DNA from: Nitrospira sp.
GTDB lineage: Bacteria > Nitrospirota > Nitrospiria > Nitrospirales > Nitrospiraceae
Length of the DNA: 64,000 nt
Assembly (NCBI GenBank): GCA_024760545.1
Contig: CP060501.1
Span: 4,232,036 to 4,296,035, forward strand
Reading direction: 5' to 3'
A program made the translations under genes and the position numbers. The notes beneath the pieces are model-generated. The model worked only from the letters and a program-made list of their open reading frames with translations. It was not told the DNA's origin and searched no databases. Positions within the stretch are counted from its first letter, which is position 1. Each line of letters begins with the position of its first letter. Positions 41,104 to 49,293 of this stretch are shown here, piece after piece.

Positions 41104-41589
41104 TTAGGATTTAGAAAAGGGCTGCTTGGCCTTTGTATACTTGTTCACCACGGTTTCCTTGCGCTTCATGACCGCTGCTTCTAAGGCTTCCCAATCAATA
41201 TTGCCTTCCTGAGCTCTGGGCAACATTTCGCCCTCTTCTTCTTCGATATGGTGCTTGACGAGCTCGCCCAGGACTTTGAACTTGGCCTGAAAGATTTCAT
41301 TCATAGGCTTGAGCTTCTTGAGTTCCTTAATCAGAACGTGAACGAGATGGTGTTCCTCGATCGCCTCGTTCATCTTCTCGTCGTCGTCAATGGCTCTGCG
41401 GATCGCCGGGTAAATGAGCTTCTCCTCCAAGTCGGCATGCACCTCCAGCTCCATGATGGCGGTGGCGGCAATGTCCGCTTGCTGCTTCCCTTCGGCTGAC
41501 TCGAACTCTTCGAAGAGCCCTTTCACCTTTTCATGGTCCTCTTTCAACATCTCAATCACCCCGGATGTGACGGGCGCTTGGCTGGTCAT
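41104..41589 (-). CDS. hemerythrin HHE-domain protein
   Basis: 161-aa four-helix protein from MTSQAPVTSGVIEMLKEDHE. Iron-binding His residues are placed as expected: EDHEKVKGLFEEFE, ELEVHADLEEKLIYPAI (HxxxE), EEHHLVHVLI and VKHHIEEEEGEMLP. Such proteins bind O2, NO or iron through a di-iron centre. AAAAGGAGG precedes ATG 41589. Adjacent to a DUF4142 lipoprotein gene on the same strand. Confidence 0.92.
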   Translation of the reverse strand: MTSQAPVTSGVIEMLKEDHEKVKGLFEEFESAEGKQQADIAATAIMELEVHADLEEKLIYPAIRRAIDDDEKMNEAIEEHHLVHVLIKELKKLKPMNEIFQAKFKVLGELVKHHIEEEEGEMLPRAQEGNIDWEALEAAVMKRKETVVNKYTKAKQPFSKS

Positions 41590-41620
41590 CGTGTCCTCCT
41601 TTTGGTTCACCCAACAGTTA

Positions 41621-42163
41621 TTATTGATTTCGTACGTGCCGCTGGATCGTTTGAGCGGAGGCTAAATGGCTCTGCAATTCCGGCCGTATTTCTTGGAGAA
41701 ACCGGTGGAATTGCCGGTCATTCACGGCATCAGCCATGTCTTTGACGAGGTCCACCGATTGCTCATGCATTTTGATTTGGTATTTCATGTACGCCTTATC
41801 GAAATGCGGCCCCTTCTTCTCGCGGAGATTTGCCATCGCCTTGTGATGGGTGTTGTCCACACTCGCGGCCAGCGCCGTTTGGTGGGGCTCCATTCGGATC
41901 CGCTGAGCCAATTGGCTGGTTTCCTGCAGCTTGGCGTCGTGTTCCTTCACCATGCGTGAGGCGTACGCACGCACCTCCTCGGAAGAGGCTCGTTCGCGTG
42001 CCAGTTGTCCGGCATCCACTTCACTGCGGTTGATCGAATTGAACACGCCGAGCACGTCCGCATCAGACATGGTTGCCCCGGGCATGTACCGTTGCGCCAA
42101 GGAACAAGCGGATAGAAGGGCGCAGGCCCCTATAGCAACGGCTACAATCAGGATGGATTTCAT
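41621..42163 (-). CDS. DUF4142 lipoprotein, copy 3
   Basis: 180-aa protein from MKSILIVAVAIGACALLSAC; LLSAC is a lipobox, so it is probably a lipid-anchored form. The DUF4142 body has VFNSINRSEVDAGQLARERA, SSEEVRAYASRMVKEHDAKL and HFDKAYMKYQIKMHEQSVDL. It is more divergent than copies 1 and 2. AAAGGAGG precedes ATG 42163. It is 31 bases upstream of the hemerythrin gene and likely in one operon with it. Confidence 0.88.
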   Translation of the reverse strand: MKSILIVAVAIGACALLSACSLAQRYMPGATMSDADVLGVFNSINRSEVDAGQLARERASSEEVRAYASRMVKEHDAKLQETSQLAQRIRMEPHQTALAASVDNTHHKAMANLREKKGPHFDKAYMKYQIKMHEQSVDLVKDMADAVNDRQFHRFLQEIRPELQSHLASAQTIQRHVRNQ

Positions 42164-42430
42164 CTGGCCTCCTTTGTGATGTGGTGATTTATATCGGCAC
42201 GTGTAAACAGGCTCATAGAAGGTTGCCCTATAGTGAACTTGTACTAGGCAGTGTAAGAGGCTTTGAGCGGGTGTGATACTAGGAAAGGGCATTGCGGGAA
42301 ACGACTAGTTAACGAGAGGCGTGACGAGTGTCAAGCTCATCGAAGGGTGACGGTGCGAGCCACACGAAGTGAGCCGAAGAACGACGAGTGCGCAGAAGAG
42401 TGTTTGCGTCATGAAGGAGCCGCAGCCACA

Positions 42431-42778
42431 ATGAAAGACGATGACCTATCCGACACGAGCCGAGAGAAGCTGAAGGCACAAACCTTGAAAATGGTGACGA
42501 GGATCTATGGCATCTCTCGTGAGGACGCCGAATCGATCTATTGCCAGGTGATGCATGAACCACCCCCTCCGAAGCGCACACGTGAACTGAGCTGGAAGGG
42601 GGAAAGGCCGACGACGCCAGGGCTGTATTGGTATCGGCGACATGCGGCTGACAAGCCCGTCATTGTGCAAATATGGAAGCTGAAGAACGGGAGCTTGCGG
42701 GCGAGGTATCTGGATTTAGGAATCAAATGTGCTGCACAGGAGGGTGAATGGGCCGGGCTTCTAGAGCCGACCCACTGA
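42431..42778 (+). CDS. DDDLS small protein, copy 2
   Basis: 115-aa paralogue of 35103-35447, starting MKDDDLSDTSREKLKAQTLK. Shared blocks: YGISREDAESIYCQVMHEPP, TTPGLYWYRRHAADKPVIVQ, KNGSLRARYLDLGI and WAGLLEP. The long frame extending upstream has no start with ribosome site; ATG 42431 aligns with the paralogue's start. Function unknown. Confidence 0.68.
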   Translation: MKDDDLSDTSREKLKAQTLKMVTRIYGISREDAESIYCQVMHEPPPPKRTRELSWKGERPTTPGLYWYRRHAADKPVIVQIWKLKNGSLRARYLDLGIKCAAQEGEWAGLLEPTH

Positions 42779-42843
42779 ATGACTCATTTCTAAGAACCAC
42801 TCCTGTCTCGAACTGGCATTCGTGATGCCGAAAGGAAGTTATC

Positions 42844-43020
42844 ATGGAGTACAACCTTGAGGAGGAACTTCGGACGACCATCCATGACCAGGTCGAAGCC
42901 TTGGTCGAGATCAAACGCCGAGCACAGAGTCTCATTGATGGAAACAGCAATACGCTGACGGAGGCCGCCCAAATTGTGCTCCTTGCCGAGCGAGCGATTG
43001 ATAACAAAACCACGGCATGA
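42844..43020 (+). CDS. 58-aa helical protein
   Basis: 58-aa acidic protein MEYNLEEELRTTIHDQVEAL, then KRRAQSLIDGNSNTLTEAAQ and IVLLAERAID. It is related to the C-terminal extension of the response regulator at 54338-54916 (both end with a helix of the form T.AA.I.L..E.AI) and to the remnant at 29378. Two helices joined by an N-rich turn are likely. AAGGAAG precedes the ATG. Role unknown. Confidence 0.6.
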   Translation: MEYNLEEELRTTIHDQVEALVEIKRRAQSLIDGNSNTLTEAAQIVLLAERAIDNKTTA

Positions 43021-43029
43021 CCTCACCGC

Positions 43030-43464
43030 TCATTTGCCCACAGGTGAACCCGCCAATGCGCGACACGTGCTTGCACAACGGCGACATTCCTCAGCGCAAG
43101 GGCCACATAACGCATGCTGAGGGGCATGTCGCTCGCAGGCCTCCGCACATTGATCGCAAACGTCCGCGCATAAGCGGGTGATTTGTTCAGACCAAACACT
43201 CGCGCGACTGACCCATTGTGCTGTTACGAGACAGATCTCAGCACACTCTCGACACAGGCGGATGCATTTCGCCATGGTCTCATGATCTTTCTGGCCTCCG
43301 TGATCATGCATGCCAATCATCTCATCGGAACAATTGTTGCAAATATGCGCGCAGGCAAACCCGCATCGGCACATTTGTGTTGTTGTGGAGTCAATGTGGA
43401 AGATGTCGTAAGCATGAATGCCCCCTCTTGTGCGTTGCCATCTGGGTCCTGGTTCGACACCCAT
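43030..43464 (-). CDS. Csp/DUF326-like cysteine-rich four-helix copper protein
   Basis: 144-aa Cys-rich protein: CRCGFACAHICNNCSDEMIG, KCIRLCRECAEICLVTAQWV, LCADVCDQCAEACERHAPQH and CGPCAEECRRCASTCRALAG. The CxxxC pairs on each helix match cytosolic copper-storage proteins (Csp3/DUF326), which line a four-helix bundle with thiolates to hold many Cu(I) ions. No signal peptide, so cytosolic storage is likely. The first ~20 residues (GVEPGPRWQRTRGG) may be extraneous; the true start could be inside. Confidence 0.88.
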   Translation of the reverse strand: MGVEPGPRWQRTRGGIHAYDIFHIDSTTTQMCRCGFACAHICNNCSDEMIGMHDHGGQKDHETMAKCIRLCRECAEICLVTAQWVSRASVWSEQITRLCADVCDQCAEACERHAPQHALCGPCAEECRRCASTCRALAGSPVGK

Positions 43465-43502
43465 CTAAAAGACGATCCATTCTTCTCGTCTGGACGTACC
43501 AG

Positions 43503-43684
43503 TCAGGAAGCTTTCTTGCGAGGAACTTTGGCCCCTTGGCGTCGTGCTTCGGACAAGCCGATCGCGATGGCTTGTTTTCGACTGGTCACCCGTTTGCCGC
43601 TCTTCCCGCTTTGAGCCTGCCTTGTTTTCGCTTCTGCATCGCTCCTTTCACTGACTTCTGAGCACGCTTTCCATACTGTGGCAT
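43503..43684 (-). pseudogene. DUF6496-like basic protein with a frameshift
   Basis: ATG 43684 (GGAGG upstream) opens MPQYGKRAQKSVKGAMQKRK and then QGRLKAG. The rest of the family sequence, SGKRVTSRKQAIAIGLSEAR and RQGAKVPRKKAS, is in the next frame. The switch is at the T-run 43610-43612 (AAA on the coding strand where four A would restore the frame). DUF6496 proteins are small Lys-rich proteins of unknown function. Either a real one-base deletion or a homopolymer read error. Confidence 0.75.
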
Positions 43685-43734
43685 GTTCGTCCTCCATACT
43701 CACTCCGTACTCAACTGTAGTCCGGTGCGATGAG

Positions 43735-44043
43735 TCAATTGTCACGTTGCAGCGTCGTCGCATGGCCTTGCTCCGTGACATAGGCCTTGACCACGTCCCC
43801 TGTCTTTACCGCATCCAGCTTCGTAGTCTTGTCGACGTGGATTTTGTGCAGTCCACTATCGGTCTGGATGAAATAATACTCACCTTCTTTTTTCATTAAG
43901 GTTCCGAGGATCGTATCTTTCGTCAGACGCTCTTTGATGGTTGGGCTGGCTTCTTTCTCAGCCATGGCATCGGCTGCGCAAGGCAGACCGATTCCAGAGC
44001 TCAATAGTCCGACTGTCAGTATTGAGAGTAGTGCTGTTTTCAT
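43735..44043 (-). CDS. exported EKEASPT-family protein, copy 2
   Basis: 102-aa exported protein from MKTALLSILTVGLLSSGIGL, signal cleavage near CAADA. Mature motifs: AEKEASPTIKERLTKDTILG, EGEYYFIQTDSGLHKIHVDK, GDVVKAYVTEQGHATTLQRD. It is the intact relative of 4996-5307 and 58514-58849, sharing the C-terminal TLQRDN with the first. A small beta domain is likely; role unknown. Confidence 0.75.
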   Translation of the reverse strand: MKTALLSILTVGLLSSGIGLPCAADAMAEKEASPTIKERLTKDTILGTLMKKEGEYYFIQTDSGLHKIHVDKTTKLDAVKTGDVVKAYVTEQGHATTLQRDN

Positions 44044-44237
44044 AAAACCTCCCATGTCAGCGGTGAATTATGACTGAGTCTTGCATTGGATAGAGACCTG
44101 GAGTACTGGGCAATCGCCTTATTGGCTTGAGGGATGTCCCGGGTGGTATGGAGGTGAGAGGAGTGTATCGTTATAAGAATAGACAGAAAGAGTTTGCTGG
44201 ATCTTCGCAGAAGTCAACCAACAAAGGAGGGTCAAAC

Positions 44238-44594
44238 ATGCGAAATGTGTCCAAGATGATAGGAACGACATTGCTGACAGTTCTGTTGTGCGCAGGTTTC
44301 TCCACGCTCGCACTCTCCGTAGACCGGGAGGTCTATGACAAACCGAATGTGCAGACGGGCAACATCATTAAAGGGAAGGTCATGAGTGTGAATCCGGACG
44401 CGAAGGCTGCACAGACGTGGCATGTGGGAGTGAAGGATAACGACACCGGTCAGGTGGTCGTTCTTCATGTCGATAAGACGACCACAAGGAAGGACATTAT
44501 GATGAGCCCCGATTTGGGAGACAATGTTATTGCTAAATATAATGAGCAAAAACACGCCATCTCTTTCCTGACGGATCAAGCAATGAGCCACTGA
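44238..44594 (+). CDS. exported hypothetical protein
   Basis: 118-aa protein from MRNVSKMIGTTLLTVLLCAG, signal cleavage near ALSVD. Mature part: GNIIKGKVMSVNPDAKAAQT, DTGQVVVLHVDKTTTRKDIM, GDNVIAKYNEQKHAISFLTD. The pattern HVDKTT...GD.V.A.. recalls the EKEASPT proteins, so a related OB-like fold is plausible. AAAGGAGGG precedes the ATG. It is transcribed divergently from copy 2 of that family. Confidence 0.65.
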   Translation: MRNVSKMIGTTLLTVLLCAGFSTLALSVDREVYDKPNVQTGNIIKGKVMSVNPDAKAAQTWHVGVKDNDTGQVVVLHVDKTTTRKDIMMSPDLGDNVIAKYNEQKHAISFLTDQAMSH

Positions 44595-44651
44595 TCACTC
44601 CCACGAGCGAGGCATTCATCCGAAACACCTCACAAACAAGGAGAAGCCGAC

Positions 44652-45050
44652 ATGAAGATCCGTAACATGCGTGCACATATCGTGATGGTAAGTATACTTT
44701 TACTGTTCACTGGAGGGACTGTACAGGCACAGCTAGGCGGTGGAACTTCTCCCGGCGGTTCCCCGGGTATGGGAAGTGGGCCCGGAAAGTCAGGGGAATC
44801 GGGGAACTCGATGAACCAAAATCGGCACCACGATAGTACACCGTCGGGTCCGATGGGGGAAGGACGCCCTGCAAGACCAGGACAAGGGAAGGAGTCACCT
44901 CTGGGAGTGCCTGATTCAAGTGGAGCTAGTCCGAGAGTACCTGGCGGCTCCGGACCAGGGTCTGGCACTGGCAGTATCGGATCGGGGGGAAGCATGGGGT
45001 CGGGTGGTGGTATGGGATCATCTGGCGGCTCGGGAGGAGGCGGAAAGTAA
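44652..45050 (+). CDS. secreted Gly/Ser/Pro-rich protein
   Basis: 132-aa protein: signal peptide (MKIRNMRAHIVMVSILLLFT to about VQAQL) followed by an entirely low-complexity Gly/Ser/Pro/Asn sequence ending GSSGGSGGGGK. No folded domain is visible. The end is nearly the same as that of the PRC-barrel protein at 37420-38196. Possibly an extracellular matrix or cell-surface component; function unknown. AAGGAGAAG precedes the ATG. Confidence 0.6.
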   Translation: MKIRNMRAHIVMVSILLLFTGGTVQAQLGGGTSPGGSPGMGSGPGKSGESGNSMNQNRHHDSTPSGPMGEGRPARPGQGKESPLGVPDSSGASPRVPGGSGPGSGTGSIGSGGSMGSGGGMGSSGGSGGGGK

Positions 45051-45134
45051 GAGGGTGGTCATTTTAAGTAATGAAAGGCGGGAGCAGCTTCTTCGACGAA
45101 CCTGCTCTGTTGAGGTATTGGGAATGGCCTTCTC

Positions 45135-45632
45135 GTGAAGCAGTCTTCTCCATGGTTTCTGAAACTGCTCGCTATCTATTATTTGGTTCAAGGATTGCTG
45201 TTGATTGCCGTTGGAGTTGGCGGGTTAATTCTCGTAGATCAGAATCAACTGCTTGTGGTCAAGGAGTGGCTTCATGTCGTTCGCGTGGACCCTGAGAATC
45301 GCTTCATTCATTGGCTCCTGACCACCATCCTGCCAGTGACGAATGAAATGCTGGAGGCATCCAGTATTGGCTTCTTTGTCTATGGCGGACTCGCGTTTGC
45401 ACAAGGGGGAGGGCTCTGGTTCTCAAAGCCCTGGGCCACCTATCTCTCGGTCGTCGTGGTGGGTTCGTTCATCCCGTGGCAACTGTATAGCCTGCTCCAC
45501 GAGGTGACCGCGCTGAAGCTTCTCTCGCTCTGTATCAATATCGTGATCGTTGGGTATCTGCTCGTGAGTGCATGGCGTACGAGTAGCGTTGAGACGAACG
45601 AGCCAGCGTCGTGTCATTGTCAGTCGCGATAG
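45135..45632 (+). CDS. DUF2127 membrane protein
   Basis: 165-aa inner-membrane protein from GTG 45135 (KQSSPWFLKLLAIYYLVQGL). Four hydrophobic helices (~8-33, ~57-75, ~80-98, ~105-145) and the central EASSIGFFVYGGLAFAQGGG and LWFSKPWATYLSVVV are the DUF2127 pattern. Role unknown. It overlaps or nearly touches the DedA-family gene and is co-transcribed with it. Confidence 0.82.
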   Translation: MKQSSPWFLKLLAIYYLVQGLLLIAVGVGGLILVDQNQLLVVKEWLHVVRVDPENRFIHWLLTTILPVTNEMLEASSIGFFVYGGLAFAQGGGLWFSKPWATYLSVVVVGSFIPWQLYSLLHEVTALKLLSLCINIVIVGYLLVSAWRTSSVETNEPASCHCQSR

Positions 45633-45640
45633 GCGACGCC

Positions 45641-46231
45641 ATGGATGCGCTATTAAACTGGATCTCAGTATACGGCTATCCAGCCCTCTTCTTCCTGCTC
45701 ATGCTGGGCATCGTGGGATTGCCAATTCCCGATGAAACCTTGCTCACCTTTTCCGGGTATCTCATTTCCAAGGATCAGCTCGGGCCGATGCCAACAATGG
45801 CCGCTGCGTTTCTCGGAAGCATCTGCGGAATCACCATCAGCTATGGCATCGGTCGTTGTGTGGGGCTGTATGTCGTCCGTAGGGTGGGCCAGAGACTGAG
45901 AATCGCGCCTGACGACTTGGATACAGTCAACGCTTGGTATAGGCGGTGGGGGAAATATGCCCTCATCTTTGGCTACTTTGTGCCGGGGGTTCGACATCTT
46001 GTGGCCCTGGTGGCGGGATCATCGAAGTTGCCGTTGGCGATCTTTATGCCCTTCGCCTATACGGGAGCACTCCTATGGTCAGCGACGTTTCTCGGATTGG
46101 GCTATGGGTTAGGGGACACATGGGCGCAGGCGTCCGCCACCGTTCACCGAGCTCTCGCGATCGCTGGTGGAATGGTCGTCGTGGTTCTCATTGGACTCCT
46201 CGTCATTCGGATGAGAAAAGAACATCCATGA
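45641..46231 (+). CDS. DedA-family membrane protein
   Basis: 196-aa protein from MDALLNWISVYGYPALFFLL. Family features: GLPIPDETLLTFSGYL (amphipathic re-entrant helix with Glu), GSICGITISYGIGRCVG, and RRWGKYALIFGYFVPGVRHL with the conserved FxPGxR motif. DedA proteins act as flippases for undecaprenyl phosphate or phospholipids and help membrane homeostasis. ATG 45641 is preferred; an upstream GTG would overlap the DUF2127 gene. Confidence 0.92.
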   Translation: MDALLNWISVYGYPALFFLLMLGIVGLPIPDETLLTFSGYLISKDQLGPMPTMAAAFLGSICGITISYGIGRCVGLYVVRRVGQRLRIAPDDLDTVNAWYRRWGKYALIFGYFVPGVRHLVALVAGSSKLPLAIFMPFAYTGALLWSATFLGLGYGLGDTWAQASATVHRALAIAGGMVVVVLIGLLVIRMRKEHP

Positions 46232-46913
46232 TGGCCAAGGTTGAGTCTGGTCTCCTGTACTTATCTGGATGAGTGCCTTTGCCAGGAAATTGGCGCGTGG
46301 GGCATTGCCGGGAGAGTGTTGAGAAGAATTCTTTTTGATCAGCGAGACATTCAAGCCAACGACAACCTCGTCTCGATCCCTAGGTTCTGGGGGGGCGTGA
46401 GAGAGAATCTCCACGGAGAGTGCTTGTCGTGCACTTTGCTCAATTTTTAGGCAGTAGGCTGCCGTGCAGACCTCATCTAATTGTAAAGAGGTGGGCACAA
46501 CTTGTTTTTCCATAAATACACTTGCCGACTGAATCAAATGATTATAAAGGTGTCACCAAGCCACTTGATTGTCCTTAGTCCTCCTTTCCCACGGTCGCAG
46601 AGGGTAGGGATTTTATCTATAAACCCTTTACCTGATGCATCCGCACCATTTATCGGCTCACCCCCCACCGGCATGAGGAAAGGGTCCCATATTGGATTCG
46701 CAGCATCAGGAGAAAAGGCAGGCTATGTACCGTCAGGGGCCCTTCGGGGGGGAAGGGCCTCATGACCCAGTCCGGCCAGGGGAATTCTGAGTACTCAAGC
46801 TTGTCTGTTCAGAGCACAATGTCAATGGGCAAGTGATTGCCCTGGAAATCTGAAGAAAACTCGGGCCTTCAAGTCCAGGTGCTGTGGTTCGACAAATTCT
46901 AAGGAGTGATGCG
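46232..46913 (+). repeat. intergenic region with dispersed repeat copy 5
   Basis: The core GGGTCCCATATTGGATTCGC then AGCATCAGGAGAAAAGG lies at 46682-46717, after CACCCCCCACCGGCATGAGG. Open frames elsewhere in this 680-base stretch are short and unsupported. CCTTCGGGGGGGAAGGGCC near 46741-46760 could form a short hairpin. Confidence 0.55.
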
Positions 46914-47336
46914 ATGAAAAACAAGAATCTAACTATATGTCTGCTTTTGACAAGTGTCTGGTTAGCCGCGCCGGTCTTAGTGTCACCCAAGGGACTGCCT
47001 TACTCTGCAGAAAGCTCGGGCGCTCAAAATTCCTTCATTCACAAAGTGCAGAAAATTGAGGATTTCTCAGCTAAAAGCCATGTTTCCAGTTACGACGGTG
47101 AGGCATTCAAAGGATCTTCTGGAGACAAGTCCAGTGGCACGGGCATGAGATCCTATAGCGATTCTCTGGGGCCATCATTCGATATTCATCCTGGCGCTAA
47201 GGGTGATACTTCTTCGTCCGGTCCTTGGTGGGACCGTAGATCGTCGGGCGATCCGAGCGTCAAGGATTTGAGTGGCATGGATGGGGGTGGGTTTGCACCA
47301 CCTGGTAGTTACACCGGTTCTGAGAGACGTTTTTAG
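46914..47336 (+). CDS. exported hypothetical protein
   Basis: 140-aa protein from MKNKNLTICLLLTSVWLAAP, with a signal peptide. The mature sequence is rich in Ser, Gly and Asp (SSGDKSSGTGMRSYSDSLG, SSGPWWDRRSSGDPSVKDL) with little predicted structure. GGAGTGATGCG precedes the ATG. Function unknown; it resembles the Gly-rich exported protein at 44652 in style but not in sequence. Confidence 0.55.
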   Translation: MKNKNLTICLLLTSVWLAAPVLVSPKGLPYSAESSGAQNSFIHKVQKIEDFSAKSHVSSYDGEAFKGSSGDKSSGTGMRSYSDSLGPSFDIHPGAKGDTSSSGPWWDRRSSGDPSVKDLSGMDGGGFAPPGSYTGSERRF

Positions 47337-47585
47337 AGGACGAGGATGGTAGCGGCCCCCTCAAGCATAATCGGATCGCCCTTACAGGAGATTCTGCAGA
47401 GTCCCAGGCTACAGATCGCTTGAGTTGGCTCCAGACGTTCTCGGTTCCATTGGGTCCTCCCCGTTGATTGGGCCAGCAAGCAGCACTCTATCGCCGGCCT
47501 GGTTAAAAGGGAAGCACCTTGTTAGCTAGTCAATTCCAGATTTAGACAAACTTCTGAAGAGGATAGAAACAATGCTTGTTAGACC
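47337..47585. other. intergenic, nothing recognised
   Basis: No supported gene or repeat. Confidence 0.4.
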
Positions 47586-48209
47586 ATGAAACGCCTAGCC
47601 CGCTGGGCCTTAGAGCAAACCGGCTCTGGATCTAGATTTCTCATGAAGCGAGATTGTGGAGTGAGTGGTCCACATGGGTATCCGGATGCCCCGTGGATGT
47701 GTACAGTACTGAAATCTGCCAAAGAGGTGCAAGAAAGCATACTGCCGTGGCTTTCCCTGTATGGGTACATGAATCTTACGGCGGGAAATCTAGCCTTCGA
47801 TAAGAAGACTCGAAGAGGGCCGATCGTCTACGAGTATTCAGACATAACTAATACTAAGTTCTCTAGAGGGTCTCTTGATGCTGTTACTTGTCTCAGTGTC
47901 ATTGAACATGGGGTGAACCTCGATGCCTATTTCAGTGAGATGTCTCGGATCATCAGAGCGGGAGGAATCCTTATCACGTCGACTGACTACTACGAGACGC
48001 CAATTGATACCAAGGGCCAGGAGGCATTCGGTGTCCCTATCCACATATTCACGAAGGATGAGATTGCCCATGGCCTTGAAGTGGCTGCCCGATATGGTTT
48101 TTCCCTCATGTCTCCTATTAACCTGAGCTCCCCAGAAAAGGTTGTCCACTGGAAGGAATATGACCTGCGCTATACGTTCGTAATTTTCTCTTTGCAGAAG
48201 GTATGCTAA
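47586..48209 (+). CDS. methyltransferase-like protein lacking the SAM motif I
   Basis: 207-aa protein. Residues ~85-150 match the second half of class I methyltransferases: FSRGSLDAVTCLSVIEHGVN, EMSRIIRAGGILITSTDYYE and a final KEYDLRYTFVIFSLQK. The glycine-rich SAM motif I normally found ~35 residues earlier is absent; the region is replaced by AGNLAFDKKTRRGP. No ribosome site precedes the ATG. It is probably a degenerate or 5'-altered gene. Confidence 0.6.
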   Translation: MKRLARWALEQTGSGSRFLMKRDCGVSGPHGYPDAPWMCTVLKSAKEVQESILPWLSLYGYMNLTAGNLAFDKKTRRGPIVYEYSDITNTKFSRGSLDAVTCLSVIEHGVNLDAYFSEMSRIIRAGGILITSTDYYETPIDTKGQEAFGVPIHIFTKDEIAHGLEVAARYGFSLMSPINLSSPEKVVHWKEYDLRYTFVIFSLQKVC

Positions 48210-48324
48210 GAAGTGTTTCACTTTTTAGACTTGTATGTGGAAGCGCAAGGAGATCACGTAGGCCTATTGCTTCCTCACTTCTCCCATATTGACCGTGGTT
48301 ACAAGCACTGTAACCATTGGTAGC
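48210..48324 (+). repeat. second dispersed repeat, copy at 48232-48306
   Basis: Shares CTTCCTCACTTCTCCCATAT and TGACCGTGGTTACAA with 22258-22293, with further matching segments upstream. Same orientation as the copy in element 2. Confidence 0.45.
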
Positions 48325-48627
48325 ATGAAGAAGATCCAGTACTACAAGCGACCTGCTCTCGGCTATATGGTTATTCTATTTGCCAGAGGCAGCAACTACC
48401 TCGGCATGCATCCAACATTACACACCGTGATTGAGTATCAATACGGTTCCCGTTACTCCTACCCCGCACGTGACGAAGCTGAGGCACGTGAGCAGGCGGT
48501 CTCGTATAGTATCAGCCCAATAACAGACCATTACTCTCGGCTTGGCACATGGGCGGAAGCGAGAATTTATCCCTTTGGCGGTCTCATTCGAGATATGCGC
48601 TTGATCGATAGACGGTCACGCCGATGA
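48325..48627 (+). CDS. hypothetical protein
   Basis: 100-aa basic protein from MKKIQYYKRPALGYMVILFA. Strand-rich middle (HTVIEYQYGSRYSYPARDEA) and a C-terminal RLGTWAEARIYPFGGLIRDM. No family recognised. The longer frame back to 48289 runs through repeat DNA and is not preferred. Confidence 0.45.
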   Translation: MKKIQYYKRPALGYMVILFARGSNYLGMHPTLHTVIEYQYGSRYSYPARDEAEAREQAVSYSISPITDHYSRLGTWAEARIYPFGGLIRDMRLIDRRSRR

Positions 48628-48880
48628 TTGGCGCTAGGTGATGCGATCGAATGAGCACGAATGCTCCAGTGGCGCCACCTGCAGAGGAATGGGAAACAAA
48701 TATCAAGCCCTTCGTCACTTAAGCATCCATCACATCGAAGCATGTTCCGAAGGTTTAGAGGGAACCCAGCGCCCCGCCGAACCGTTCCCATCCAAGAGGC
48801 ATTGACCACACGAGCCGGTTTGCGTAAAGTTTCAGTATCACGAGCGAACGACCAGACCGTCATCTGTGCTTGAGGTGTGT
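48628..48880. other. intergenic, nothing recognised
   Basis: No supported gene; minus-strand frames are shadows without family resemblance. Confidence 0.4.
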
Positions 48881-49282
48881 ATGACGCGGATCTCTGGATC
48901 TCTTCTCTCAGTAGCGATGGTGGCAGTCTTTTCACTCGCTCCGGCCTTTGCCGAGACAGCGGAAAAGCCTGAAACAGTATGGGCGTGTCCTCAAGCAGAC
49001 GGCAGTATTCTCTACACGAACAAGGAACGCGACGGCTGCCAGGCATTAAGGCTGAAGCCGCTCCCCGTGGTCCCAAATGTAAAAACCATGCCGACGATAC
49101 CTCACCCCATACCCGATACCACGCATAATCGTGAACAGAACGCCTACCAAAAACAGGCACTTTCAGAGATCCGAGGGCACGGTGCCGGAGTGCGCCAAAG
49201 GGTGGTATGGGAGTATTGCACCTTCGGGGCCGCTTCGAGAAGAAGTCTGCTCGCTCTACTCGGAATGGGCTGCTGAGGTAGG
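48881..49282 (+). pseudogene. exported DUF4124-like protein, frameshifted near the end
   Basis: ATG 48881 opens a signal peptide (TRISGSLLSVAMVAVFSLAP) and VWACPQADGSILYTNKERDG, a DUF4124-like beginning. About 90 residues in, the frame changes to an unlikely sequence, whereas the next frame continues plausibly (VPECAKGWYGSIAPSGPLRE, EVCSLYSEWAAEVG) and then runs into the DUF72 gene. A frameshift around 49130-49180 explains this. Likely decayed, though a shortened protein could be made. Confidence 0.55.
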
Positions 49283-49293
49283 ATCACCCACGC

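Noticed and set aside
48567-49160. 197-aa minus-strand frame
   Set aside because: It is antisense to the exported DUF4124-like gene and has shadow-type composition.
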